This document shows positions 7,959 through 16,241 of a DNA stretch of 41,558 nucleotides, one piece after another (position 1 is the stretch's first letter; every line of letters begins with the position of its first letter). The stretch is from Caldifarciminota bacterium (GTDB taxonomy: Bacteria > Hydrothermota > Hydrothermia > B15-G9). Under the pieces are notes generated by a model. It was not told the origin of the DNA, made no database searches, and saw nothing but the letters and a program-made list of their open reading frames with translations. The stretch covers positions 1-41,558 of the forward strand of contig WGAI01000040.1 of assembly GCA_015489175.1 (NCBI GenBank), read 5' to 3'. The translations under genes and the position numbers were made by a program.

Positions 7959-8819
7959 TTATCTCTTACCGTAGAGCTCTTTCCTTCTTGCCTCAAGCTG
8001 ATCTACGGGTTCCCCCATGAATTCAGCGGCACAAACGACATCCACTCCGTTTCTTGAGCCGGCCTCGAATACGGGACTCATCTTTTCACGCCATTTGATG
8101 TCGCGCAGCAAGTGGTGATCGAGAATAAGTTTTTGAGGATGTGCCTCTTCTATTATGCGTATCAGGTTCTCAATGCTTTTCTGGAGGTGTCCCTTTGAGT
8201 ATCGATAGCCCAACATGTAAGTCATTGGGCCGTCGATGTAAATTACGTCTGCAGGGTGGTCAAGTATGAACTCCACCTGCGCGTCTATGGCAGGACCTTC
8301 AACATCGGATGAAAAAAGAAATTTTCCATCCGGCGAGTCAATGAAAACCTCTACGACATGGCCAAGCCTCGAATTTGTCCCGTGATATACGGACTTCGAG
8401 AAGATAATTCTTGTCCTTCCAAAATCCACGCTTTTGCCCTCTGCAAACTCGATTGAGCCGGGAATATCCCCGAGCTTATCCTGAAAATAAGCAGCACGCA
8501 TCTTTTGACTTCTGTTGATGTTATTGGTCGGATGTTTTATGAAAACCCGCTTGTCCTTGAATATCTCAATGTGGTCGGGGTTGTGGTGATCGTAATGGTA
8601 ATGGGTGATGATCATGATGTCGCTCTGCGATGCCGCTTTTAAAATCCTCTCCCAGTGGATATGCAGGCGTTCTATTTCGATCGGGTGTGGTGGCAGACCG
8701 TATCTTCTTGGTCCGAGTGCGACGCCTGGGTCGATCAAAATCCTGATGTCGGAGGTTTTGATGAAGGTGGCCATCGAGCGGGTGCCCATGCTGTCGGCTG
8801 CGAGGAGTTCGATTTCCAT
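7959..8819 (-). CDS. UPF0282-type metallo-beta-lactamase-fold protein
   Basis: The 286-residue protein is a metallo-beta-lactamase-fold hydrolase with the HxHxDH metal site (His73, His75, Asp77, His78 in THYHYDHHN). It also has further conserved segments: LIDPGVALGPRRYGLPPHPIE near the N-terminus, FSSDVEGPA in the middle, and LILDHHLLRD near the C-terminus. These match the UPF0282 family, best known from archaea and thermophilic bacteria, whose substrate is unknown to me. A GTG start 12 nt upstream is possible, but family members begin like this ATG (MEIELLA). It lies between ackA and the cysteine synthase-like gene, all on the minus strand, with a hairpin separating it from ackA. Confidence 0.75.
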   Translation of the reverse strand: MEIELLAADSMGTRSMATFIKTSDIRILIDPGVALGPRRYGLPPHPIEIERLHIHWERILKAASQSDIMIITHYHYDHHNPDHIEIFKDKRVFIKHPTNNINRSQKMRAAYFQDKLGDIPGSIEFAEGKSVDFGRTRIIFSKSVYHGTNSRLGHVVEVFIDSPDGKFLFSSDVEGPAIDAQVEFILDHPADVIYIDGPMTYMLGYRYSKGHLQKSIENLIRIIEEAHPQKLILDHHLLRDIKWREKMSPVFEAGSRNGVDVVCAAEFMGEPVDQLEARRKELYGKR

Positions 8820-8840
8820 TCTTTGCCCCACCGGGGTGTG

Positions 8841-8865
8841 CGGGCAGGCGCTTCGCGCCTGCCCG
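8841..8865 (-). terminator. Intergenic hairpin after ackA
   Basis: A perfect 10-bp inverted repeat (CGGGCAGGCG / CGCCTGCCCG) with a 5-nt loop lies 6 bp past the ackA stop and ahead of the UPF0282 start. No T-run follows, so it may be an mRNA-stabilising or attenuating hairpin rather than a strict terminator. The sequence style (GGGCRGGC paired arms) resembles 2303-2325. Confidence 0.45.
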
Positions 8866-8871
8866 AAACCA

Positions 8872-10257
8872 TCATGTAGATTTCTTTCTCTTCTTTTCCA
8901 GCTCTTTCTGATAGGCCTCTTCCCGAAGCTTGTTCACATAATTCGGGCTCTGGAATGAGTATGTAAACCTTGTGTGGATGTCGTATCTCCCTTCGACTAT
9001 GGCCGCCGTATCTTCGGCTATGACAAGCTCTTCATCAGTCGGTATAACAAAGATTTTCACCTTAGAGTCGTCGGCGCTTATCTCGAACTCATGATTTCGG
9101 GAATTGGCCTCGCGGTTCTTGTCAGGATCAATCTTGATTCCGAACGGCTCAAGTCCCTTGAGGGCTTCCTCACGCAGCATCGGCCATCTCTCGCCGACTC
9201 CCGCTGTAAAAACTATTGCGTCAACCCTGCCGAGCGCAAACGCATAAGCGCCGATGTATTTCCTGATTCTGTAAGCCTCCACCTTGAAGGCGAGATATGC
9301 GCGCTGAAGTTCCTCTTTCTCCGCATCCGGCAGCGAGTCGAACTCGCCTTTCTCTTTCAGCTCAAGATACCTATCGACGCGCTCCTCGATCTCACGGCGG
9401 TCAACGAACTTGCCGGTTATGCCGAGTACTCCGCTTTTCTTATTGAGTATGGTTACAATCCTCGACGCCGTGTAACCCTTTTTCTGCTCGATGAACCCGA
9501 TAATCGCCGGATCGATGTCGCCCGACCTCGTCCCCATGACAAGTCCCTCAAGCGGGGTAAATCCCATTGATGTGTCGATGGATATGCCGCCTTTGACAGC
9601 TGCGACGCTCGCACCGTTCCCGATGTGACATGTGATGACATTCACTTCGGACGGGTCTTTGCGCATCAGAGCCGCCGCGCGCCTTGAGACATAAAGGTGC
9701 GATGTGCCATGAAATCCGTATCTCCTTATCCCGTATTCCTCATACCACTCGTAGGGCACGGCGTAGATGTAAGCGTGTTCAGGCATCGTCTGATGGAAAG
9801 CCGTGTCCATAACAGCGACATGGGGCACATTCGGCAGCACCTTCATTGCGGCCTTTATGCCAAGAACATTGGCAGGGTTGTGAAGAGGTGCAAGATCTGA
9901 GAGTTCCTCAAATGTCTTTAAAACTTCAGGGGTTATGAGGACGGATTTTGCGTATTGCTCTCCGCCGTGAACGACCCTGTGTCCCACTGCCTTGATCTCG
10001 TTGATGTCTTTCAACACAGGTTCGATACCATTCATCTTGCCGACGAGCGTGTTCAGCACAAGCTGCACGGCGTGAGTGTGATTCTCGCATTCGTAATCCA
10101 CTTTAACCGTGGCCTTTCCGGGCACTTCATGCAGTATGAACGATCCACCGATTGCGACGCGCTCGACAATTCCCTTAGCTATCGGCCGCTTTTGATCCCA
10201 ATCGTAAACCTGATATTTGACCGATGAGCTGCCGCAGTTGAGCGTCAGGATTTTCAT
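8872..10257 (-). CDS. ackA: Acetate kinase
   Basis: The protein has the ASKHA acetate/butyrate kinase fold. The N-terminal phosphate-1 motif is LNCGSSSVKY (about residues 5-14), followed by GHRVVHGGE, AVMDTAFHQTMP, RYGFHGTSH, HIGNGAS and MGFTPLEGLVMGTRSGDIDP; all are AckA signatures. It converts acetyl phosphate and ADP to acetate and ATP. At 461 residues it is about 60 longer than typical AckA (about 400). Extra residues appear as a charged helical insert (near ERVDRYLELKEKGEFDSLP) and a Lys/Glu-rich C-terminal tail. It starts 3 bp after ptb in a buk-ptb-ackA operon. No pta gene is in the window. Confidence 0.93.
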   Translation of the reverse strand: MKILTLNCGSSSVKYQVYDWDQKRPIAKGIVERVAIGGSFILHEVPGKATVKVDYECENHTHAVQLVLNTLVGKMNGIEPVLKDINEIKAVGHRVVHGGEQYAKSVLITPEVLKTFEELSDLAPLHNPANVLGIKAAMKVLPNVPHVAVMDTAFHQTMPEHAYIYAVPYEWYEEYGIRRYGFHGTSHLYVSRRAAALMRKDPSEVNVITCHIGNGASVAAVKGGISIDTSMGFTPLEGLVMGTRSGDIDPAIIGFIEQKKGYTASRIVTILNKKSGVLGITGKFVDRREIEERVDRYLELKEKGEFDSLPDAEKEELQRAYLAFKVEAYRIRKYIGAYAFALGRVDAIVFTAGVGERWPMLREEALKGLEPFGIKIDPDKNREANSRNHEFEISADDSKVKIFVIPTDEELVIAEDTAAIVEGRYDIHTRFTYSFQSPNYVNKLREEAYQKELEKKRKKST

Positions 10258-10260
10258 GGC

Positions 10261-11184
10261 TCAGTTACCTCTTTCTTTCTGTATGAGTGCCACTCTGAGT
10301 GCGAGGGCTATGGAGTAGAACTTGGATTCCTCAGAATCACCGCGTGATGTCAGGACTGCCGGTCTCATAGCGCCTGCCACCATTGCGGCAATGTTGCCCT
10401 TAGCAATTTTTGTCGCAGTTTTGAAGAAGACATTGCCCGTTTCTATGTTCGGGAAAATTAGGATGTCAGCCTCGCCGACGACCGGCGATTTCACGCCTTT
10501 GATCTCAGCAGCCTCCTTATCGACTGCGAGGTCAAGTGCAAGTGGCCCATCGACGATAGCGCCCTTGATCTGGCCGCGCTCAGCCATCTTAGCTATCAGT
10601 GCGGCATCAACCGACGAAGGCATCTTTGGATTGACTTTTTCGACGGCCGAGATGATGGCCGCTTTGGGCTGCTCTATGCCGAGCGCATGGGCGACCTCGA
10701 TGCAGTAGTTGAGCATCTGCACCTTTTGATTGAGGTCAGGCTGTATGATGACAGCGACATCCGACACGATGAGCAGCCTTTCGTAAGTCGGGAATTCCAC
10801 GACTGTTACATGGGAAAGCACCTTACCGGGAGGCAAGAGCCCCCATTCCTTGTTCAGAATGCCCCTCATGTAAACGGCTGTATCGACGAGTCCCTTCATC
10901 AGGACATCGCCTTCGCCGTTCCTCACCATTGTAACGGCAGTCTTAACTGCCTCCTTTTTGTCTTTTACATCGACAAGCTGGAATTTTGACGGGTCTATGT
11001 TGTGTTGAGACGCGACTTCTTTCACTTTGTCTGCGTCTCCCACCAGGACCGCCCTGACGATTTTTTCATCGACGGCCCTGCTAACAGCCTCAATGGTGTG
11101 TGGGTCTTCACCGGCTGCGACTATGAGGGTGCCAAGCTCTTTGCCCTGCAACCCTTCTACCAACTGAGCAAGCCTCTTGATCAT
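10261..11184 (-). CDS. ptb: Phosphate butyryltransferase
   Basis: A 307-residue member of the phosphate acetyl/butyryltransferase family, of the short Ptb type. Diagnostic segments are DVLMKGLVDT near residue 94, LSHVTVVEFPTY, VSDVAVIIQPDLNQK, AIISAVEKVNPKMPSSVDA and the C-terminal PAVLTSRGDSEESK, which forms part of the CoA/phosphate site. It converts butyryl-CoA (or other short or branched acyl-CoA) and phosphate to acyl phosphate and CoA. The adjacent butyrate kinase then makes ATP, and Ptb may also supply acetyl phosphate to AckA. It starts 22 bp after buk with a GGAGG ahead of the ATG. Confidence 0.92.
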   Translation of the reverse strand: MIKRLAQLVEGLQGKELGTLIVAAGEDPHTIEAVSRAVDEKIVRAVLVGDADKVKEVASQHNIDPSKFQLVDVKDKKEAVKTAVTMVRNGEGDVLMKGLVDTAVYMRGILNKEWGLLPPGKVLSHVTVVEFPTYERLLIVSDVAVIIQPDLNQKVQMLNYCIEVAHALGIEQPKAAIISAVEKVNPKMPSSVDAALIAKMAERGQIKGAIVDGPLALDLAVDKEAAEIKGVKSPVVGEADILIFPNIETGNVFFKTATKIAKGNIAAMVAGAMRPAVLTSRGDSEESKFYSIALALRVALIQKERGN

Positions 11185-11206
11185 CGGCTACCTCCTTTTG
11201 ATCCAT

Positions 11207-12289
11207 TCATGGCTTGTATTCCTTTGCTTCTTCTTCGCCTCTCAACACACGCAAAGCTCCCATTGCAAGAGCCAGCATTTCGTCTCCTCCAGGATACAAA
11301 AGTATCGGTGCTATCCATTCCACTCTTTTGCGTATCCTGTCAACAAACCGTTTGGCATTTGCAAGTCCGCCGGTTAAAACTATTGCGTCAACTTTGCCTT
11401 CGAGCACAGCAGCATTCGCTCCTATTTCCTTGGAAACCTGATAAGCCATGCCTTCACAGATAAAATCGGCATATTCGTCACCCTCATCAACGCGTTTCTC
11501 AACCTCAAACATGTTGTTTGTGCCGAGATAGGCAACGATACCGCCTTTCCCGGCAAGTTTCTTTTTGAGTTCATCCTTCGTGTATTTGCCCGATAGGGCC
11601 ATCTCTATGAGGTCCCATGCCGGAAGTCCACCGGAACGCTCAGGTGCAAACGGGCCATCGCCGTTCAGCGCATTGTTCACATCTATGACACGGCCATTCC
11701 TGTGAGCACCGACAGATATGCCGCCTCCAAGGTGAACCACTATTAGGTTAACTTCCTCGTATTTTTTGCCGAGGTCTTTCGCCGCCTGACGGGCTGTGAA
11801 TTTCTGGTTTAAGGCGTGGAATATGCTCTTCCTCTCGATTTCTGGAAGCCCTGAAAGCTTTGCGAGTGGTTCCATCTCATCGACCACGACGGGATCAACA
11901 ATAAACGCCGGAATTCCAAGCGGTTCAGCGATAGATGCCGCTATCAATCCGCCCAAATTTGATGCGTGTTCCCCCATAAGCCCTGCTCGCAGATGCTCTT
12001 TCATGATGTCGTTGACGATGTATGTCCCGCTCGGAACAGGCTTGATGAGTCCGCCTCTACCGACAACAGCAGCGAGCTCCTCGACTTTTATCCCCTTTTC
12101 TTTTAGCAGGTTGAGAATTAGCTCCTTTCTGAAATCGAACTGGTCAACTATACGGTCGAATTTCGATAATTCCTCTGAAGAGTGATAGATGGACTGCACA
12201 AATACGGGAGTTTCGCCCCGAAAGACGGCCACTTTTGTGGAAGTGGACCCGGGGTTGATCACAAGGATCAACGGATCTTTGTTGTCCAT
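11207..12289 (-). CDS. buk: Butyrate kinase
   Basis: A 360-residue ASKHA-fold acid kinase of the Buk type. The phosphate-1 motif is [13 protein letters not shown] (about residues 11-23). It also has [40 protein letters not shown] (phosphate-2) and IVLTGGLA (adenosine motif). It transfers phosphate from butyryl phosphate (or branched acyl phosphate) to ADP, the ATP-yielding step of butyrate-type fermentation. It is first in the buk-ptb-ackA operon, with GGAGG 9-13 nt before its ATG. A long non-coding region upstream (12290-12754) should hold its promoter, but no convincing -35/-10 pair was found. Confidence 0.92.
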   Translation of the reverse strand: MDNKDPLILVINPGSTSTKVAVFRGETPVFVQSIYHSSEELSKFDRIVDQFDFRKELILNLLKEKGIKVEELAAVVGRGGLIKPVPSGTYIVNDIMKEHLRAGLMGEHASNLGGLIAASIAEPLGIPAFIVDPVVVDEMEPLAKLSGLPEIERKSIFHALNQKFTARQAAKDLGKKYEEVNLIVVHLGGGISVGAHRNGRVIDVNNALNGDGPFAPERSGGLPAWDLIEMALSGKYTKDELKKKLAGKGGIVAYLGTNNMFEVEKRVDEGDEYADFICEGMAYQVSKEIGANAAVLEGKVDAIVLTGGLANAKRFVDRIRKRVEWIAPILLYPGGDEMLALAMGALRVLRGEEEAKEYKP

Positions 12290-12754
12290 GGCTTTTTTCC
12301 TCCATTTAACCTTGCAAAATCTACAACTTACAGCAGGCCGACCTCATCTCAAACGGAGAGCTTGTTAGAACCACAGATCGTCGATGATTGAATAAACGGT
12401 ATCATAAAAACAGCCCACATAAACCTACTGCAAACTAACGACTTTGTTACAGGCATCAGTTTTAACTTTATCCCTCAAGATTTGGTTAAAATTATATCGC
12501 CAAAACGCAAATCGCTCAATATCAAAGACCGTAACGCATTTTGAAATACTGAATTGCGATTATTGTGCAGTAATGCATTTGTGCATCTTTGGAATAAATT
12601 GTCCAATCTTGCAATGAGATTTGCAGGGTGGATTTGGGAACTTGGCGATAGGGAATCGGTTGGAACTGAACCTCTTAAAATGATGGATATGGACAACAGG
12701 CAATAGATGTGACAGGAGAGGTAAATCTGTGTTTTTCGGTTATAATCTACAACT
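12290..12754. other. 465-bp non-coding divergent intergenic region
   Basis: This A+T-rich gap separates the divergent buk and glycosyltransferase genes. It carries the buk ribosome-binding site at its left end and a TATAAT just before the glycosyltransferase ATG at its right end. No credible gene, RNA or strong hairpin is seen. A 73-codon minus-strand frame (12475-12696) has no family signature or good start. Confidence 0.6.
12741..12746 (+). promoter_or_regulatory. -10 box (TATAAT) of the glycosyltransferase gene
   Basis: A perfect TATAAT ends 8 nt before the ATG at 12755, leaving no room for a Shine-Dalgarno in the transcript. No good -35 is found at 16-18 bp. The arrangement predicts a leaderless mRNA. 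Confidence 0.6.
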
Positions 12755-14140
12755 ATGAAGATAATAGCTCTCGTTCAGCAGAAGGGTAATTCCCTTGAGG
12801 AACCACTTGAGAGGACGGAATCAGCGTTCAACGCCGTTGGCATTGAGGTAATAAGATACAGAGATGGCAGAGAGGCAACGCGAGCTGTAAACGAGTCTGA
12901 CGCCGATCTTGTGGCTTTTGTCGATCCCGGAACAGTTCCGCGCGCGGATATAAAACCGATGGTAGATGCGGCTCAGGACGGATTTGCGATGGTTTATTCG
13001 GACTATGTCGAGAACGACCGCATCGAAAAGCTATTTGATCCAGTTTACGAGATTCATGAGCGGTTCAATTACGGGAGGTTTAGGCTCTATTCGCGCAGAT
13101 GGATCGACATGGTTGGTGGGCTGAATCCGATGTTCTTCCACGCCATCGAATATGACATCAGGCTTAGAATCCAGGAAGAACGCGGCGGGAAATTTTTCCA
13201 TGTCGCCGAGCCGCTTTTCAATTCGATCCCCAAATCCGAAACGATAAAGACGGACAAACTGATGTCCAAAAGTTTTGGTTACCTATTCTACCCTCCAGAG
13301 GAGGAAAGGGAATATGAAAAGGCATTCAAGGACATGCTTAAACGGGTGGGCGCATTTCTGGATGGCGAGTATGAGCTTGCTCATGATAAACTCAAACATG
13401 AATACAAGGCCACCGTGTTGATTCCGGTCCTCAACAGAGCAAAATACATCGGTTATGCGATAAAGTCAGTTCTCGCTCAGACGATGCAGGATTTTGAGAT
13501 CATAGTTGTGGACAATGGCTCTACGGACGGGACGCAGGATGTCGTCAGGTCTTTCAGTGACCCGCGCATTAAGCTTATACAGAACAGCGGTGGCACAATA
13601 GCTTATGCTCTTAACACCGGTATCAGGGCGGCTAAAGGTCAGTATATATCTCAGCTCGATTCTGATGATGTCTATCTACCGGAGACGCTTGAGCTTATGA
13701 CCTCAGCACTTGATGATGACCCTTACGCCGGATTGGCGATATCGTATTACGAATTGATGGATTCCGAAGGCAATCCGATGCCTGAGTTCGGCGTGATCAC
13801 CCATCTCGAATACGATCGAAACAACATATTGAGAGTTGAAGGTGCAGGTGCAGTCAGGACATGGCGTCGTGCGACTCTTCTTAGGATGGGGTTGTTCGAT
13901 GAGCCTCACTACGGGAACTACGGCGAGGATTACGACATGGTGCTTAAAGTCTCGGAACACCACAGGGTTATCAGGGTGCACAAAGTTCTCTACCGTTACC
14001 GCAGGCATTCTGATTCCACTGAATTGACCCGTCCGGCCGAATACAGATTGAGAACAAAATCCCTTGCCCGCAGGATGTCGCTTGAACGGCGTAAAGCCTT
14101 GAATTTTGCCAGATTTTTATCTAAAGGATTGATATCCTGA
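12755..14140 (+). CDS. Two-domain family 2-type glycosyltransferase
   Basis: The 461-residue protein has two parts. Residues about 220-460 are a standard GT-A, family 2 glycosyltransferase: VLIPVLNRAKYI at the nucleotide-binding strand, VVDNGSTDGT, the metal-binding DSDD (302-305) and a C-terminal GEDYDM. Residues about 1-150 look like a second GT-A-like domain that has lost its key acidic motif, with AFVDPGTVPR where a DxD loop would be, followed by VYSDY. A linker of about 60 residues rich in Glu and Lys joins them. It probably adds sugars to a surface polysaccharide or lipid; donor and acceptor are unknown. There is no transmembrane segment. It stands alone, with a -10 box directly before the ATG and no Shine-Dalgarno. 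Confidence 0.8.
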   Translation: MKIIALVQQKGNSLEEPLERTESAFNAVGIEVIRYRDGREATRAVNESDADLVAFVDPGTVPRADIKPMVDAAQDGFAMVYSDYVENDRIEKLFDPVYEIHERFNYGRFRLYSRRWIDMVGGLNPMFFHAIEYDIRLRIQEERGGKFFHVAEPLFNSIPKSETIKTDKLMSKSFGYLFYPPEEEREYEKAFKDMLKRVGAFLDGEYELAHDKLKHEYKATVLIPVLNRAKYIGYAIKSVLAQTMQDFEIIVVDNGSTDGTQDVVRSFSDPRIKLIQNSGGTIAYALNTGIRAAKGQYISQLDSDDVYLPETLELMTSALDDDPYAGLAISYYELMDSEGNPMPEFGVITHLEYDRNNILRVEGAGAVRTWRRATLLRMGLFDEPHYGNYGEDYDMVLKVSEHHRVIRVHKVLYRYRRHSDSTELTRPAEYRLRTKSLARRMSLERRKALNFARFLSKGLIS

Positions 14141-14203
14141 TGCACTGCTTAAATTACAGTTTTTCATTAAATCCCGCAAATTTATGCAAATGCCTATTAG
14201 ATG

Positions 14204-14232
14204 TTGACTTATGCAATCCTTTTTACTATAAT
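14204..14232 (+). promoter_or_regulatory. sigma70-type promoter of the HU gene cluster
   Basis: TTGACT (14204-14209), a 17-bp spacer and TATAAT (14227-14232) precede the HU gene, leaving a leader of about 40 nt with a strong Shine-Dalgarno. It probably drives the genes from HU up to bL25. Confidence 0.8.
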
Positions 14233-14278
14233 ACTTGCCCCAAAAGTGCAGTAACAAAGCAACAAAGGAGGTCACAAA

Positions 14279-14548
14279 ATGACTAAAGCTGAACTCATCA
14301 GTGATGTCGCAAGGAAAACCGGACTGCCAAGGAAAGATGTTGCTCTCGTTGTCAATGCCGTGCTTGAGTCTTTGAGAGAGGCGTTTTTCAGGAAGGAGAG
14401 AATCGAGCTTAGAGGATTTGGCGTGTTTGTTACTAAAAAGAGAAAACCCAGAGTGGGCAGGAATCCAAGGACGAAAGAAGAGGTCAAGATACCTGAGAGG
14501 ACTGTCGTAGTCTTTAAGCCATCCAAGGTCATCAAAGAGAATTTATAA
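14279..14548 (+). CDS. HU-type DNA-binding protein
   Basis: An 89-residue HU/IHF-family protein. It begins MTKAELISDVARKTGL and has the arm-region consensus GFGVFVTKKRKPRVGRNPRT (about 46-65), containing the signature GRNPRT. The arm Pro that intercalates into DNA is in RNPRT. HU dimers bind and bend DNA non-specifically and organise the nucleoid. An AAAGGAGGT sits 6 nt before the ATG. It is the first gene of a plus-strand cluster followed 14 bp later by a ribosome-associated microgene. Confidence 0.93.
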   Translation: MTKAELISDVARKTGLPRKDVALVVNAVLESLREAFFRKERIELRGFGVFVTKKRKPRVGRNPRTKEEVKIPERTVVVFKPSKVIKENL

Positions 14549-14562
14549 GGGAGAGATAGGAT

Positions 14563-14658
14563 ATGCCCTGTGGTAGAAAGAGGAAACTCCGCAAGATCAA
14601 GAAGCACAAGCTGAAAAAGCGCAGGAAAAGGGATAGGCATAAGAAAAAGAAGAGATGA
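14563..14658 (+). CDS. AURKAIP1/COX24 (bS22/mS38)-like small basic protein
   Basis: A 31-residue protein made almost entirely of Lys, Arg and His, starting MPCGRKRKLRK and ending KKKKR. Such peptides (MPSGKKRKR-type in Bacteroidetes and relatives; bS22 in mycobacteria) belong to the AURKAIP1/COX24 domain family, homologous to mitochondrial mS38, and bind rRNA in the small subunit near the decoding site. Assignment rests on composition, length and the MPxGxKRK start, so it is probable rather than certain. It has a purine-rich Shine-Dalgarno (GGGAGAGATAGG) and its stop overlaps the next gene's ATG by 4 bp (ATGA). Confidence 0.7.
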   Translation: MPCGRKRKLRKIKKHKLKKRRKRDRHKKKKR

Positions 14659-15146
14659 AGATCCTTGTAATCTCTGATACCCACATCCCGAACAGGGCGA
14701 AGGAGCTCCCGAAAAAGGTATTGGATGAGATCAAAAGCGTGGATATGGTCGTCCACGCTGGAGATTTCACATCCTTCAACTTCTACCTGGAGCTTCGCGC
14801 CCTGTCTCCTTCCCTGAAAGCCGTTCGTGGTAACATGGATGATGAGGACATATACGATACATTGCCCGAAAAACTCACATTTGAGGTTGAAGGCCTTAAA
14901 TTTGGCCTTACACACGGGTTTGGCGCCCCGTTCGGCATAGAGAAAAGGGTGGGCGCCATGTTCGATGGGAGCGACATCGATCTCCTGATATTCGGGCATA
15001 CGCATCGTGCAACTGATAAGGTCTTTCAGGGAATTCGTATGTTCAATCCCGGTAGTCCTACCGATAGGCTGTTCGCTCCAAGACGTAGTTATGGGTTGAT
15101 CGAGGTGGATAAGGGCAAGATCGAGACCAAGATTGTCTATATTTGA
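14655..15146 (+). CDS. YfcE/MJ0936-family metallophosphoesterase
   Basis: A 163-residue calcineurin-like phosphoesterase of the small single-domain group. The metal-binding motifs appear in order: SDTH (residues 7-10), HAGDF, RGNMD, LTHG and FGHTH, followed by the typical NPGSPTDRL. The family hydrolyses phosphodiesters and cyclic nucleotides with Mn or Ni in vitro; the physiological substrate is unknown. It is translationally coupled to the upstream microgene and lies 5 bp before tRNA-Arg(CCG), so the tRNA is probably processed from the same transcript. Confidence 0.88.
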   Translation: MKILVISDTHIPNRAKELPKKVLDEIKSVDMVVHAGDFTSFNFYLELRALSPSLKAVRGNMDDEDIYDTLPEKLTFEVEGLKFGLTHGFGAPFGIEKRVGAMFDGSDIDLLIFGHTHRATDKVFQGIRMFNPGSPTDRLFAPRRSYGLIEVDKGKIETKIVYI

Positions 15147-15151
15147 CCCGT

Positions 15152-15225
15152 GCGCCCGTAGCTCAACTGGATAGAGCGTCAGACTCCGGATCTGGAGGTT
15201 GGGGGTTCAACTCCCCCCGGGCGCG
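15152..15225 (+). tRNA. tRNA-Arg (anticodon CCG)
   Basis: A cloverleaf with acceptor stem GCGCCCG/CGGGCGC, anticodon loop CTCCGGA (anticodon CCG), T stem GGGGG/CCCCC and discriminator G. No CCA is encoded. It reads CGG codons and sits between the phosphoesterase gene and prs. Confidence 0.95.
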
Positions 15226-15249
15226 CTTTTATTCTGTGAGGGGAATGAA

Positions 15250-16197
15250 ATGCATGGCGATATAAAAATTCTGTCAGGTAGTAATTCTGAATATCTCCTG
15301 CAGAAGATCGCGCGTAGGATCGGCATACAACCTACCAGCAGAATTGTTTCCCGTTTCAGTGATGGTGAAATACGGGTGCAGATAAAGGAGAGCATAAGGG
15401 GCGACGATGTGTTTATAATCCAATCCACGAATCCACCGTCGGATAACCTCATGGAGCTGCTTCTGTTGATAGATGCGGCAAGACGTGCATCGGCATCAAG
15501 GGTTACGGCCGTGATCCCTTATTTTGGCTATGCGCGACAGGACAGGAAGGATCAGCCGCGCGTCCCAATATCCGCTAAACTGATAGCCAATCTACTTCAG
15601 GTTGCCGGAGCAGACCGGGTTATAACCCTCGACCTCCATGCTGATCAGATACAGGGCTTTTTCGATATTCCGGTCGATAACCTCTATGCAACGCCGATTT
15701 TCAAGGATTTTTTTACATCGAGACATTCACTTGATCCCGACGAGTATATGATCGTCGCGCCGGATGTAGGGGCGACGAAAAGGGCGAGGCTGATGGCGCG
15801 ATACTTTGGTAACCTACCTCTTGCCCTCGTGGATAAAAGGCGACCTGAACCCAACAAGGCAGAGGTTGTCAACATCATAGGCAGCGTTGAGAACAAAAAG
15901 CTGTTGATCGTCGATGATATCATAGACACGGGGCGAACCATTGCCGTTGCCACGAATGCGTTGATGGAGGCAGGGGCGGTTGAGGTCAGGGTAGCGGCTA
16001 CACACGGGCTTTTCTCCGGCGACGCAAAGTCAATTTTAGACGAGAGTCTCATCAAAGAGATAGTCATAACCGATTCTCTCCCTATCCCAAAAGAGAAACG
16101 GCCTGAGAGGCTTGAGGTGCTTGATATTGCTCCACTTCTCGCAGAAGCCATACTCAGGACACACGATGCTCGCTCTTTGAGCGCACTTTTCCTTTAA
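15250..16197 (+). CDS. prs: Ribose-phosphate pyrophosphokinase (PRPP synthetase)
   Basis: A 315-residue class I PRPP synthetase, normal length. Signatures are RFSDGEIRV (flexible ATP loop region), STNPPSDNLMELLL, PYFGYARQDRK, the cation/ribose-5-phosphate segment VITLDLHADQIQGFF, and the PRPP loop LLIVDDIIDTGRT (about 211-223). It makes PRPP from ribose 5-phosphate and ATP for purine, pyrimidine, histidine and NAD synthesis. A longer frame runs back through the tRNA; the ATG at 15250 is chosen because GAGGGG precedes it and homologues start here. It is followed 44 bp later by bL25. Confidence 0.96.
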   Translation: MHGDIKILSGSNSEYLLQKIARRIGIQPTSRIVSRFSDGEIRVQIKESIRGDDVFIIQSTNPPSDNLMELLLLIDAARRASASRVTAVIPYFGYARQDRKDQPRVPISAKLIANLLQVAGADRVITLDLHADQIQGFFDIPVDNLYATPIFKDFFTSRHSLDPDEYMIVAPDVGATKRARLMARYFGNLPLALVDKRRPEPNKAEVVNIIGSVENKKLLIVDDIIDTGRTIAVATNALMEAGAVEVRVAATHGLFSGDAKSILDESLIKEIVITDSLPIPKEKRPERLEVLDIAPLLAEAILRTHDARSLSALFL

Positions 16198-16241
16198 CAT
16201 AAAGGACTAACTTTAGCTTTAGAAAAGGAGGGAATTTAATT

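Noticed and set aside
12401-12406. TATGAT on the minus strand as the buk -10 box
   Set aside because: No -35-like sequence at 16-18 bp; too weak to list.
12475-12696. A 73-codon minus-strand frame in the buk-glycosyltransferase gap
   Set aside because: No recognisable motif, no good ribosome site, and a composition like non-coding DNA.
15199-15249. Extended N-terminus for prs
   Set aside because: The extension is encoded by the 3' half of tRNA-Arg(CCG); homologues start at the ATG at 15250.
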